Shown: positions 8,188 through 16,915 of the stretch, one piece after another
Layout of the letters: each line of letters opens with the position of its first letter
Position numbering within the stretch: position 1 is the stretch's first letter
NCBI RefSeq assembly: GCF_011046555.1
Contig: NZ_CP049246.1
Coordinates: 3,596,001 to 3,660,000, forward strand
Direction of reading: 5' to 3'
Length of the DNA stretch: 64,000 nt
Source: Sphingobacterium lactis
GTDB lineage: Bacteria > Bacteroidota > Bacteroidia > Sphingobacteriales > Sphingobacteriaceae
The notes under the pieces: model-generated
The model's database searches: none
Seen by the model: only the letters and a program-made list of their open reading frames with translations
Told to the model about the DNA's origin: nothing
Position numbers and translations under genes: made by a program

Positions 8188-11100
8188 TTAATTTTCTTGA
8201 TAATATCTACTGTTTACATCTTCGGGATCTAAGGAAGGGTCGCCATATTTGGCTTTCTTCATCATGGAACCGAATATCAATGGAACAATTAATAATGTTG
8301 TTACTGTGGAACTGATCAGGCCACCGATTACGGCCTGTCCAAGTGGGGCAATCTGTTCACCACCGTCACCCATTCCCAACGCCATCGGGGTCATCCCCGC
8401 CAACATGGCCAATGCTGTCATCAGGATCGGCCGGAACCGGGATTTGGCCGCTAGCAATGCCGATTGTGACGCCGGAAGGTGTAGATTCTTACGGTACCAT
8501 TCTGCCTGATTGATTAACAGGACAGCATTGGAAACCGACACCCCAATGGACATAATGATTCCCATATAGGATTGCAGGTTCAATGTACTACCGCCCAACC
8601 AGATCATCATGGAACTACCCGCAATAACCGCAGGTACCACGGAAAGGATCACCAGGCTCACCCTTACGGATTGGTAATAGGCCGACATCATAAAGAAGAT
8701 AACGACAATAGCAATCGAGAGCCCCGAGAGCAATCCATCCAATGTTTCTTCCAATAGGGTCAGGTTCCCCTCCTTCCAAATCCGCGTTCCTTTCGGCGCT
8801 TCCCCGGCTTGCTTGATGGCCGCATCGACCGCCTTATTTGCTGTCCCGAGGTCCTTCTCATACACATCAGCAATAATGCTGACGTATCGGTTGGGTCCTC
8901 TACGGTTAACCTGTGCGGGCACCTCGCCCGCCGTAATTGTTGCCACATCCTCCAATACAGGTGTTGCGGAACCCTTACGGATAGGCATGGATTTAATATC
9001 CTGCAGGGATTGGGTCATATTTTCAGGAACTTGGACCTGCACCTGAAAGACCAATCCTGATTTGGGATCCACCCACAGATTCTTATCGGTAAATCTACTG
9101 GAAGAAGTGGTGGTCGAGATATTTCGCGAGACCTCCTGTACTGTCAGACCAAATGCTGCTAGGCGGCGTCGATCAATCTTGATATCGATGGTCGGATAGT
9201 TCAGCGGTTCAGCAATCTGCACATCTTGCAGAAAGTCGTGCTTCGCCAATTCCTTCTTTATTTTTTCGGCATGTGCCTGGGCGGTCTTCAATTGCGCGGC
9301 ACTCACTTTCACTTCAACGGGAGTCATGGCACCCTGACCGATAATCTTTTCCATTAATTCCATGGGTTCAAAATTGATTCGGACATCTGGATAGTGTTTT
9401 TGAATATGATCCCGGACATACTTTTTGAAGGCGTCGGATTTCATCCCCAGCTTCTTTTTATCCATGGACAACTGCAGCACCCCTTCCCCTGTCGAACTCG
9501 TCAAGAGAAAGATCGTATTGATAGGGTTCGCCGAAGGATGCATCCCCATAAAAGCGGAGGAGATCTTCAGGCTATTTTCAGGCAAATCGGCCATGAGGCT
9601 GTTTGTTATCGCCTTCATCGTTGCTTCTGTTTTTTCCAATCGGGTACCCTCCGGCATCCGGAGGCGAATCTGGAAATCTCCACCTTCGGATCGCGGCATA
9701 ATATCGGTTCCAAGGACGGAAAGACCAAGCGCCACCACACCGAAAGCAACCAGAACGTACAGTCCGATAATCATCCCGGACCGTTGTAGGAAACTGCGCA
9801 GCTTATAGGTATATTTCACATTGACCTTATCCATAAAGTTCCGTTTGTACTTACCAACCGAATGTTTCTTCATTTTCATAATCCAATTGGCCATAATTGG
9901 CACAAAAGTTTGGGAAGAAATAAATGAGGCTATCATGGCAAAGGCCACGGCCATAGATAATGGCATAAACATATCCCTAGGGATACCTTCCATCATCAAA
10001 GCAGGCGTCAAAACGGCGAGAATACTCAGCAAGATCAATAATTTGGGGGCTGAGATTTCCAATAGCGCATCCAATATAGCACGCGATTTTTTCTTGCCCA
10101 ATTCCATGTGCTGATGGATATTCTCGATGGTAACTGTCGCTTCGTCGACCAATATACCAATGGAGAGCGCCAAGCCCGAGAGGGTCATGATGTTAATGCT
10201 CTGACCAAACAGATGTAGGGTGATGACAGCGGTCAGTATCGCAATGGGAATGGTCAGGATAACGATAAGTGCGCCTCGAGGGTCCCGCAGGAAGAAAAAA
10301 ACCATCAACCCCGTAAGTAGAGCGCCCAAGGCACCTTCAAAGATCAGGTTGGAGAGCGACCGAGAGATATAGACCGATTGGTCAAATGCATAACTGATGC
10401 GCACCTCTCCCGGAAGTAGACTTTCCAACATAGGCAATGCCGATTTCAGGTTGGAAACTGCCTCCAATGTGGAAGCATCAGGCTTTTTGATAATCGGGAG
10501 GTATACCGACCGTTTCCCATTGATCAAGGCATATCCTACCGTTTGATCGGCAGCATCCATCACGGTGGCAACATCTCCGACGAAGATGGTTCGGCCATTG
10601 ACATCCTTAATGGGTGTCTGCAGAAACTCATCCACACCGGAAGATATGGAGTTCATGGGTGCCATGAAGTTCGTATCCCCAATGCGTACATTTCCTGCAG
10701 GCGAAGGGACTGAATTTTTGGTGATTGCGATTGTCACTTCCTCTGGAGAAAGTCCTGCCGCTTTCATGCGCTGCGGGTCTATATTCACGACCAAGCTGCG
10801 CATGTTTCCACCGAATGGCGCTGGCGCTGTTATCCCTGGGATATTCACGAACATGGGTCGGATTTTTGTCAGGGCCATGGTCTGCAATTCGACAACGGAA
10901 TGTTTTTCGCTGTCGAACAGCAATTGCCCTACCGGTAAGGAGCTGGCATCGAACCGCACTACCATGGGCGGCACGGCCCCCGGAGGCAAAAAGCCCATCG
11001 CCCGGGAAACCTGCATGCTGATTTCCCCAGCAGCCTGTGACATATCCGTCCCAGGGTAAAAGGTCAGCTTCATCAAGGTCATTCCTTGAACGCTCTTGAA

Positions 11101-11343
11101 GTCCAACTGCTTGACGCCATTCACAAAGAGCAACACTTTTTGGAATTCATTGGCCATAAAGCCATCCATGTACGCGGGAGAAAGTCCACCGTAGGGCATG
11201 GCAATATAAAATGCCGGAGACTCGATCTCCGGGAAGATATCTACTTTAATTTTCTTGATGACCGGCCATGAGAAATAGGCAATCGCCAGGATTACCATAA
11301 TGATGGCTATCGGTCGTCTAAGGGCAAATCGTATTAAATTCAT
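8188..11343 (-). CDS. RND-family efflux pump inner-membrane subunit
   Basis: The 1051-residue protein has the AcrB-type architecture: one N-terminal transmembrane helix (about 12-30), a large periplasmic loop, a bundle of helices (about 335-510), a second periplasmic loop and a last bundle (about 855-1025). Helix 4 carries GILVDEATVTIENI, where drug pumps normally have a DD pair; here it is Asp-Glu, which could still relay protons. The N-terminal segment DIFPEIESP fits the HAE-1-like group rather than heavy-metal pumps, but the family assignment is approximate. It is flanked by TolC (9 bp) and the adaptor (1 bp), so the complex is encoded complete. Confidence 0.93.
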   Translation of the reverse strand: MNLIRFALRRPIAIIMVILAIAYFSWPVIKKIKVDIFPEIESPAFYIAMPYGGLSPAYMDGFMANEFQKVLLFVNGVKQLDFKSVQGMTLMKLTFYPGTDMSQAAGEISMQVSRAMGFLPPGAVPPMVVRFDASSLPVGQLLFDSEKHSVVELQTMALTKIRPMFVNIPGITAPAPFGGNMRSLVVNIDPQRMKAAGLSPEEVTIAITKNSVPSPAGNVRIGDTNFMAPMNSISSGVDEFLQTPIKDVNGRTIFVGDVATVMDAADQTVGYALINGKRSVYLPIIKKPDASTLEAVSNLKSALPMLESLLPGEVRISYAFDQSVYISRSLSNLIFEGALGALLTGLMVFFFLRDPRGALIVILTIPIAILTAVITLHLFGQSINIMTLSGLALSIGILVDEATVTIENIHQHMELGKKKSRAILDALLEISAPKLLILLSILAVLTPALMMEGIPRDMFMPLSMAVAFAMIASFISSQTFVPIMANWIMKMKKHSVGKYKRNFMDKVNVKYTYKLRSFLQRSGMIIGLYVLVAFGVVALGLSVLGTDIMPRSEGGDFQIRLRMPEGTRLEKTEATMKAITNSLMADLPENSLKISSAFMGMHPSANPINTIFLLTSSTGEGVLQLSMDKKKLGMKSDAFKKYVRDHIQKHYPDVRINFEPMELMEKIIGQGAMTPVEVKVSAAQLKTAQAHAEKIKKELAKHDFLQDVQIAEPLNYPTIDIKIDRRRLAAFGLTVQEVSRNISTTTSSSRFTDKNLWVDPKSGLVFQVQVQVPENMTQSLQDIKSMPIRKGSATPVLEDVATITAGEVPAQVNRRGPNRYVSIIADVYEKDLGTANKAVDAAIKQAGEAPKGTRIWKEGNLTLLEETLDGLLSGLSIAIVVIFFMMSAYYQSVRVSLVILSVVPAVIAGSSMMIWLGGSTLNLQSYMGIIMSIGVSVSNAVLLINQAEWYRKNLHLPASQSALLAAKSRFRPILMTALAMLAGMTPMALGMGDGGEQIAPLGQAVIGGLISSTVTTLLIVPLIFGSMMKKAKYGDPSLDPEDVNSRYYQEN

Positions 11344-11352
11344 CGGATCGGA

Positions 11353-12708
11353 TTAAAAATGATTGAAAAGCGGGTTAAAATCTGCTTGCTGATAACTTAG
11401 CTTGATCATCAGTTGCCAATAGTTCAGGTAGGCCATCAGATGTTCATGTTCGGTCTTCAGCAGAATTTCCTGCACCTGCAATAGGTCAGAAAGACTGATC
11501 AGTCCACCTTCATACCGTGTTCTGTAAAGCGAGAAGGCGGCATGGGCTTCATCCATACTCTGTTTTGATTCGGCAATACCGCGCTCCGAGGCTTGCAATT
11601 CTGCTTTTAACTGCTGCTGTTTCGCTGTGAGCTCATTTGTCAGCAACTCCTGTTCATGGCGATTGTCCTGCAGCTGCAAGGCGATTTTCTCCCGATCCAC
11701 TTTTGAGCGGAACAGGTCTTGGAGGTTCCAGGTCGCCCCAACACCCACAAAATAATTGTTGGCAAAATCACTGTACACATCGCCATAGGCTCCTGAAACA
11801 TACCCCATATTGGAGATGCCCGAACTGCGGTTGGAAAGCCCGCCGAGCAATTGCACCCGTGGGAGGACCTCTCTGGCTTTTCGCTTGTGCAATAGATCGA
11901 GGCTTTCCGCATCCTGCTCCTTCATTTTGAGTAAGGGATGAATCGCCAACTCCGTTTCCTCCGGTCCCATAAGGGTCATAAATGGTGATTCTACACCATT
12001 GGCAGCCTCTGCCATTTCCGTGTTGCTGAGCTCCTTGATCAGGTACTTGATCCCCTGCGCCTTTCCGTCAACCTGGAGCAGGGCACTTTGGACATGCTTC
12101 AGGGAAGAGGATGCCAATAAGGAATCTGCTCCCGGTACAAGGCCCCCTTTCGCTAGGCCACGTGTAATGGTTAGAACGGAATGATAACGACCAGCATGCC
12201 GCGCAAACCATTCCTTAAGTGTCTGATAATAGAGGTATTCAATATACCGTGTGCTCAATTGTTGCTGAATATCCAGCTGGAAGACTTCCTGATCCAGACG
12301 CGCCTGTGCAATGGCCGTACTGGAAATTGCCATATCCAATCCCTTCCTACCAAAATTAAGGATATCCCATTGCATGGTTCCGGAAAGGAAATGGTTGAAT
12401 GTTGAAGAGCTTCCCTCCAAATTGGCCCCGGCAGAGATATTGATCACGCCAGGAAGGGGCAGAAATGCTCCTGATGTTCCTGCAACGGAGCTGAGGCCCT
12501 GTTGCAGCTGCGCTTGAAGAATAGGTTTATATTTGATCTGGGCAGCTATGGAATCTTGCTTAGCCAATTTGACAGCTTGATCCCGAATGTTAAAGCCCTT
12601 ATAATACTGTGCAGTTTTATCCCAAAGGTGCTGAAGCTTCTGTGCTTGAACCTTCATTGATCCAAGGATACAGCACAGAACCAATAGGCTTATCAATCTC
12701 ATATTCAT
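11353..12708 (-). CDS. TolC-family outer membrane efflux channel
   Basis: The 451-residue protein has a signal peptide (about 1-22, GSMKVQAQ) and two repeats of long amphipathic helices typical of OEP/TolC proteins, for instance ELTAKQQQLKAELQASERGI and the C-terminal LYRTRYEGGLISLSDLLQVQ motif. It forms the outer-membrane and periplasmic tunnel for the RND pump encoded 9 bp downstream. The gap of 156 bp to the preceding small gene may hold a second promoter, but no convincing element was seen. Confidence 0.92.
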   Translation of the reverse strand: MNMRLISLLVLCCILGSMKVQAQKLQHLWDKTAQYYKGFNIRDQAVKLAKQDSIAAQIKYKPILQAQLQQGLSSVAGTSGAFLPLPGVINISAGANLEGSSSTFNHFLSGTMQWDILNFGRKGLDMAISSTAIAQARLDQEVFQLDIQQQLSTRYIEYLYYQTLKEWFARHAGRYHSVLTITRGLAKGGLVPGADSLLASSSLKHVQSALLQVDGKAQGIKYLIKELSNTEMAEAANGVESPFMTLMGPEETELAIHPLLKMKEQDAESLDLLHKRKAREVLPRVQLLGGLSNRSSGISNMGYVSGAYGDVYSDFANNYFVGVGATWNLQDLFRSKVDREKIALQLQDNRHEQELLTNELTAKQQQLKAELQASERGIAESKQSMDEAHAAFSLYRTRYEGGLISLSDLLQVQEILLKTEHEHLMAYLNYWQLMIKLSYQQADFNPLFNHF

Positions 12709-12864
12709 ACAGTTCTTTTACGAATGATATTTTTAATGATAAATCAGTTTTCCCCATGCGAACAGCATATAGGATATGGATATCCAATCCAAATACATAT
12801 GCATATTGAAGGGACAAAAATTGGGACTGCCCGAATAAGGCAATCCTATCGAATGGTAGGATGG

Positions 12865-13266
12865 CTATAAATTCAGACGACTGGTCTGTAAGAGGAGGTC
12901 ATTGGATGCCTGTTCAGGAACATTCCAATGCACCAAAACACGCTCTTCCCGAGGGAGGAAGACGAGTAGGATTAAGGCAAGAGCATAAAGCTGGATGGCA
13001 GGTAGCGGTTGGAAATCATTTGTGTGGACATCAAAAGATGTTTTCATGGTTTCCTGAGCGACACTACAATCCTCGGTAGGATAACCTACCGTGCTGTCCG
13101 AGCGGATAGCCTTGTTACTTTTGGTCTCTGTTTTGAAATCTTGGTTAAGATTCTGTTTAATGGATGCCTTAATCGGACAAGACGTTAACACGAACAAAAG
13201 GATAATCCCCAGCATTCTCGCAAGGATGGGCATTTGTTGGTGTAAAATATTTGTTCTCATAAGCAT
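12865..13266 (-). CDS. Small membrane-anchored protein of unknown function, first gene of the efflux operon
   Basis: Not recognised as a named family. The 133-residue product has a hydrophobic N-terminal segment (about 15-29) that ends in a cysteine followed by PIKAS (Cys30), a polar middle part with one more cysteine (Cys67, TEDCS) and a second hydrophobic segment near the C-terminus (about 90-105). Cys30 could be a lipidation site (FVLTSC is a fair lipobox). It lies between the Crp/Fnr gene and the TolC gene on the same strand. Small Cys-bearing proteins ahead of transporter operons also occur at 58931-59299, but no sequence similarity beyond that layout is evident. Confidence 0.6.
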   Translation of the reverse strand: MLMRTNILHQQMPILARMLGIILLFVLTSCPIKASIKQNLNQDFKTETKSNKAIRSDSTVGYPTEDCSVAQETMKTSFDVHTNDFQPLPAIQLYALALILLVFLPREERVLVHWNVPEQASNDLLLQTSRLNL

Positions 13267-13345
13267 ATTAACAATAAATATAGAAATTATCTTTAATAAA
13301 AAATAATAATTACTTATTTATCTATAAAGATTTTTTTTCATGATA

Positions 13346-13972
13346 TTAGACCAGTACTCTGATTTCATTTCTCAAGAGTACGATTTTATCTTCATTTTCT
13401 AATTTTTTAAGGATTCTGGACACGACCACTCTGGAAGTATTTAAATCCGAGGCAATATCCTGATGGGTAACCGTTAGAATCCGATCATCCGTCAACCGGA
13501 CCTTTTCCTTCAGGAAATACATGATACGGTCCTCCATTTTGGAAAATGCCAAGTTATCAATGGCAAACAGCATTTCGTTCATTCTGGAAGAATAGCTGTT
13601 GAGTATAAAGTTCCGCCAGGTTTCATATTTTCCCAACCACTCGTTGAGGTAATTATTGGGAATCATGGCCACAGTGGTTTCCATTTCCGCCTTTGCCCTG
13701 ATTTCACTTTTCTTATTGCCTACGCAACAGGCAATGGACATGGTACAGGTTTCCCCTTTCTCTAAATAATAGAGCAGCAGTTCGCCTTCTTTCTCATCCT
13801 CACGGACAATCTTGATCGCTCCGGAAAGCAAGAGCGGCATGGACTTGATATACTGACCGATATCCATGATGATCTCTCCACTCTGGAAGGTCTTAACCAA
13901 GGCAACCGCCTCAATCTCATCGATTAAGGCGGGCTCTAGAATTCCTATATAGGCCTCTTGAATTAAACTCAT
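13346..13972 (-). CDS. Crp/Fnr-family transcriptional regulator with Cys cluster
   Basis: The 208-residue protein has a cyclic-nucleotide-binding-like sensor domain (about 10-120), a dimerisation helix and a winged helix-turn-helix (about 160-195, THQDIASDLNTSRVVVSRIL). The sensor has a CTMSIACC segment with Cys76, Cys82 and Cys83 in place of residues that would bind cAMP, so a thiol-based (persulfide or redox) signal is a reasonable inference. The ATG at 13970-13972 is preferred over the TTG two codons upstream. It starts 9 bp after the sulfur-dioxygenase/rhodanese gene and ends the sulfur operon. It is the obvious candidate to bind the three GTnAC-N4-GTnAC sites in this locus. Confidence 0.88.
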   Translation of the reverse strand: MSLIQEAYIGILEPALIDEIEAVALVKTFQSGEIIMDIGQYIKSMPLLLSGAIKIVREDEKEGELLLYYLEKGETCTMSIACCVGNKKSEIRAKAEMETTVAMIPNNYLNEWLGKYETWRNFILNSYSSRMNEMLFAIDNLAFSKMEDRIMYFLKEKVRLTDDRILTVTHQDIASDLNTSRVVVSRILKKLENEDKIVLLRNEIRVLV

Positions 13973-13981
13973 AGTCAACTA

Positions 13982-15361
13982 TTAAGTTGTTGTCGGCTTA
14001 CCTTCCTTTTTCCAATCCAGAAAACTACCGGCATAATTGAAAATTTGATCGAATCCTTTCTTTTCCAGATAGGAAGCCGCCACAGTCGCCCGATCTCCGG
14101 ATTGACATTGGATGATAATCTTTTTGTCCTTAATATCCGTAGGCAGATTTTTAGGAAGGTTACCGATGAAGCGGTGCTCTGCTCCTGGGATATGCTCTTG
14201 TTTGAATTCAGATTTTCCGCGGACATCCAGTAACACCGTATCTTCGCGATCTTTCCACGCTTCCACTGTATCTGCATCTACTACTTTAGTCTCCTGCAAA
14301 GTTGCACCCGATAGATCCGTCACAAAGGCTTTCACATTATCCATTCCGATCCGCATCAGTTTTCTGGTAATTTCTTCTTCACGGCCTTCATCCGCCACAA
14401 CCACCAGGTTCTCGTCATAGCCAAGCATCCATCCCGCCCAATTGGCTAAGGATTTGTTGTTCTGAATATTAATGGAATCTTTCAGATGACCTTTGGCAAA
14501 TTCCACCTTATGGCGCGTGTCCAACAAAGTAACATCGGACATCGCTTCTGCTTCCTTTACGGAAATCGTAGGATGGTTTGGCACTTCGACCAACAACGGG
14601 CGGTCTACCTTATTCAGCTTCTTCATCATCGCAAAATAAGTAGGTGCCTCCGGTTGATCGCTCAACAAATAATTTTTGAAGCCTTCATAATCATCTCCAA
14701 ACTGGAAAGCCCAATTTCTGATTTTCTCATAACCTACGGTACTGCTCGGTACGGAGCCCAATGCCTTACCACAGGCTGATCCTGCACCATGTCCCGGCCA
14801 AACCTGAACATAATCGGGAAGAGCAGCGAATTTCTTTAGGGATGCGAACATCTGTTCTGCACCAATTTCCTTAGTTCCTACCATACCTGCCGCTTCTTCC
14901 AACAAATCAGGACGGCCAATATCACCGACAAATACAAAATCTCCGGTAAAGATCATTACAGGTTCTTCGGATGCCGGGTGATCACGTAACAATAGGGAGA
15001 TGCTCTCCGGTGTATGTCCCGGCGTGTGGATTACTTCCAAGGAAAGATTACCGACTTTGATCACCGATCCTTCCTTCAATCCGACATGGGGAAACTCGTA
15101 TTGCCAGTTGTCACCACCCTCATCTGAAAGGTAGAGCTCTGCTCCTGTTACTTGTGCCAATTCTCTGGAACCAGCCAGAAAATCTGCATGAATATGTGTT
15201 TCAGCAATATGCGTAATGCGCATATTGTTCTGTTTTGCAATTTCCAGATATGTGTCAATATCGCGCTTCGCATCTATTACAATCGCTTCATTCTTTGCCT
15301 GACATCCAATAAAATAACTCGCTTGCGCTAAAGTATGATCATATACTTGTTGAAAAAACAT
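13982..15361 (-). CDS. MBL-fold persulfide dioxygenase fused to two rhodanese domains
   Basis: The 459-residue protein joins an ETHE1-type metallo-beta-lactamase domain (1-about 245) to two rhodanese domains. The metal site THIHADF (His56, His58, Asp60), His115 in HTPGHTPES and GDIGRPDL are those of glutathione/CoA persulfide dioxygenases, which oxidise R-SSH to sulfite. The first rhodanese (about 255-355) lacks the catalytic Cys (the loop reads VVADEGREEE); the second (about 365-455) keeps it (QCQSGDRA, Cys419). This layout is like CstB, which makes thiosulfate from persulfide. It is followed 9 bp later by the regulator and preceded by a single-domain rhodanese, which fits sulfide detoxification. 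Confidence 0.92.
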   Translation of the reverse strand: MFFQQVYDHTLAQASYFIGCQAKNEAIVIDAKRDIDTYLEIAKQNNMRITHIAETHIHADFLAGSRELAQVTGAELYLSDEGGDNWQYEFPHVGLKEGSVIKVGNLSLEVIHTPGHTPESISLLLRDHPASEEPVMIFTGDFVFVGDIGRPDLLEEAAGMVGTKEIGAEQMFASLKKFAALPDYVQVWPGHGAGSACGKALGSVPSSTVGYEKIRNWAFQFGDDYEGFKNYLLSDQPEAPTYFAMMKKLNKVDRPLLVEVPNHPTISVKEAEAMSDVTLLDTRHKVEFAKGHLKDSINIQNNKSLANWAGWMLGYDENLVVVADEGREEEITRKLMRIGMDNVKAFVTDLSGATLQETKVVDADTVEAWKDREDTVLLDVRGKSEFKQEHIPGAEHRFIGNLPKNLPTDIKDKKIIIQCQSGDRATVAASYLEKKGFDQIFNYAGSFLDWKKEGKPTTT

Positions 15362-15388
15362 AATGTATTCCTTTTTTTTATCTATAGT

Positions 15389-15715
15389 TTATATTCGGGT
15401 TCTGTCTGCTTCTATATGTTGGCTCCAGGAAACATAGCCTCCATTGAGGTCGTAAATTTCCACGGCACCCATGGATTCCAGCATCCGTGCTGCATTCAGC
15501 GATCGTATCCCTGAATGGCAGAACAAATATATAGGTTTTTGCAAATCTACCATGGTATTAATCCGTTCTTTAAAATCCATACGTCTAACGTCTGCCAATT
15601 TGGCCCCGACGATGGTACCGGATGCAAACTCCTCTGCGGCCCGCACATCCAATAATTGAACGCCTTCTGCAGCAATCTGCGCCTTAAATTCTGAAAATGT
15701 TAATCTCTGTATCAT
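15389..15715 (-). CDS. Single-domain rhodanese sulfurtransferase
   Basis: The 108-residue protein is a complete single rhodanese domain with LLDVRAAEEF near the N-terminus and active loop CHSGIRS (Cys66), probably cytoplasmic since no signal is seen. Such proteins carry sulfane sulfur between donors and acceptors such as the persulfide dioxygenase encoded next. It is the first gene of the three-gene unit rhodanese, MBL-rhodanese, Crp. A -7 element TAGATTTG at 15732-15739 and an inverted repeat at 15762-15775 lie directly upstream. Confidence 0.9.
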   Translation of the reverse strand: MIQRLTFSEFKAQIAAEGVQLLDVRAAEEFASGTIVGAKLADVRRMDFKERINTMVDLQKPIYLFCHSGIRSLNAARMLESMGAVEIYDLNGGYVSWSQHIEADRTRI

Positions 15716-15731
15716 TCTTAATACGTTTAAT

Positions 15732-15775
15732 CAAATCTACCCCATCCAACCGATCTTTAGCGCAACTTATGTTAC
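15732..15775 (-). promoter_or_regulatory. Promoter with Crp-type operator, rhodanese operon
   Basis: On the minus strand TAGATTTG (15732-15739) is a perfect -7 element. Upstream, 15762-15775 reads GCAAC-TTAT-GTTAC, a 5-4-5 inverted repeat with one mismatch. Its centre (15768.5) is 36.5 bp from the G of the -7 element, the same distance as at the two promoters between 16753 and 16915. No TTTG -33 box is present, as expected for an activator bound near -41.5. Confidence 0.75.
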
Positions 15776-15787
15776 ACTATTGATCAA

Positions 15788-16201
15788 TTAATGAGGCAAT
15801 TTATCTTTCACTAAACCATACAGATAAGTTCCCAGTACAGCAAAGGCAGCAACGATCAACATCGGATACACGCCAGCGCCAATGAGGACAAAAACTGGTC
15901 CTGGACAGGCACCCACAAGTGCCCAACCCAATCCGAACAGGATACCACCGATTAAATATCGGGGAATGGATTTGTTCTTTGGAGCTATGACGATTGGCTG
16001 CCCACTAATGTCCTTCGCTTTTTTTCTTTTGATCAACTGAACGGCGACCACACCGATGGCCAAGGCTGTTGCCATAAAACCATACATGTGGAAAGACTGA
16101 AAGTTGAACATCTCATAGATACGAAACCACGAAGCTGCTTCCGCCTTATACATCGCCATACCAAAAACTACACCTAATAAAACATATACTAATTTTCTCA
16201 T
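15788..16201 (-). CDS. YeeE/YedE-type (DUF6691-like) membrane protein, second half
   Basis: The 137-residue membrane protein has four predicted helices and the motif GACPGPVFVLIGAG (about 104-117), which marks the second partner of split YeeE/YedE-type sulfur transporters. The ATG at 16199-16201 is chosen: a longer frame upstream would run into the preceding gene, whose stop lies 2 bp before this start, and the chosen start gives a normal MRKLVYVLLG membrane start. Together with its neighbour it probably moves thiosulfate or another sulfur species across the inner membrane. Confidence 0.85.
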   Translation of the reverse strand: MRKLVYVLLGVVFGMAMYKAEAASWFRIYEMFNFQSFHMYGFMATALAIGVVAVQLIKRKKAKDISGQPIVIAPKNKSIPRYLIGGILFGLGWALVGACPGPVFVLIGAGVYPMLIVAAFAVLGTYLYGLVKDKLPH

Positions 16202-16203
16202 CA

Positions 16204-16752
16204 CTAAAATATTAAAGGGAACAACACATGAACCATAATCAAACCGCCGATAAAGAAACCTACTACCGCCACAAGGGACGGCCACTGCAGATCACTGAGC
16301 CCCGATATCGCATGCCCAGAAGTACATCCCCCAGCATAGCGCGTTCCAAAACCGATCAACAGACCGCCGGTCGCCAGCAGAATAATATTCTTTAAAGATA
16401 GATCCTGGAATATTTCGGTAGGTGCATAAGCCGATCCCGCACTATCAAACCCCAGACCCTTCAGTTGGCTGATCGTGGTTTCGGCAATTTCCGGCACCTG
16501 ATTCGCAGATAGGAAATTCGCGGAAACAAATCCTCCGATTATGGCGCCCACCAAAAACAAGAGGTTCCATTTCTGCTTACGCCAATCGAAATCGAAAAAA
16601 CTACAGGTATTCCCCGCACCCATAGCGGAACAGATATTCCTGAAATTGGAGGAGAAGCCAAAACTTTTTCCCAAGAAAATTAAGGCGATCATAACCAAAG
16701 CCACCAAAGCTCCACCTACATACCATGGCCAAGGGCCCATTATTAAATCCAT
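16204..16752 (-). CDS. YeeE/YedE-family sulfur transporter subunit, first half
   Basis: The 182-residue membrane protein has helices at about 8-28, 63-82, 120-142 and 155-178. It carries the family signature GFGTRYAGGCTSGHAISGL (about 136-154), whose Cys is thought to contact thiosulfate in YeeE. An N-terminal extension with NICSAMGAGNTCSFF holds two further cysteines. The partner gene starts 2 bp after the stop, so the two are expressed as a unit. It is transcribed away from tauE from a shared intergenic region with two operators. Confidence 0.88.
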   Translation of the reverse strand: MDLIMGPWPWYVGGALVALVMIALIFLGKSFGFSSNFRNICSAMGAGNTCSFFDFDWRKQKWNLLFLVGAIIGGFVSANFLSANQVPEIAETTISQLKGLGFDSAGSAYAPTEIFQDLSLKNIILLATGGLLIGFGTRYAGGCTSGHAISGLSDLQWPSLVAVVGFFIGGLIMVHVLFPLIF

Positions 16753-16774
16753 ACGTTTCTTTTTTGTTGTTGCA

Positions 16775-16818
16775 CAAAATTACGCCAGAACCCACACTCC
16801 TACAGTAACTAATGTTAC
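16775..16818 (-). promoter_or_regulatory. Promoter with Crp-type operator, yeeE/yedE-like pair
   Basis: On the minus strand TAATTTTG (16775-16782) is a perfect -7 element. The operator 16805-16818 is a perfect inverted repeat GTAAC-TAAT-GTTAC with its centre at 16811.5, which is 36.5 bp from the G of the -7 element. No -33 TTTG is found. The geometry is that of a class II activator site. Confidence 0.78.
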
Positions 16819-16854
16819 CGATAGAACATTCCATGGACCGTTCCGTTTGCTTGT

Positions 16855-16898
16855 GTAACCAAAGTGACGCAATCTCCCCCTCGATTCAACCAACTTTG
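16855..16898 (+). promoter_or_regulatory. Promoter with Crp-type operator, tauE
   Basis: CAACTTTG at 16891-16898 matches the -7 consensus in all but its first base. The operator at 16855-16868 reads GTAAC-CAAA-GTGAC, a 5-4-5 repeat with one mismatch; its centre 16861.5 is again 36.5 bp from the G of the -7 element. The weak -7 box and lack of -33 fit dependence on an activator. Confidence 0.72.
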
Positions 16899-16915
16899 CA
16901 GGAAACTTGAAAACA

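Noticed and set aside
16201..16285. Longer form of the second YeeE/YedE-type protein beginning MAVPCGGSRF
   Set aside because: It would overlap the preceding gene by 80 bases with an untypical polar start. The ATG at 16199-16201 gives a normal membrane start.
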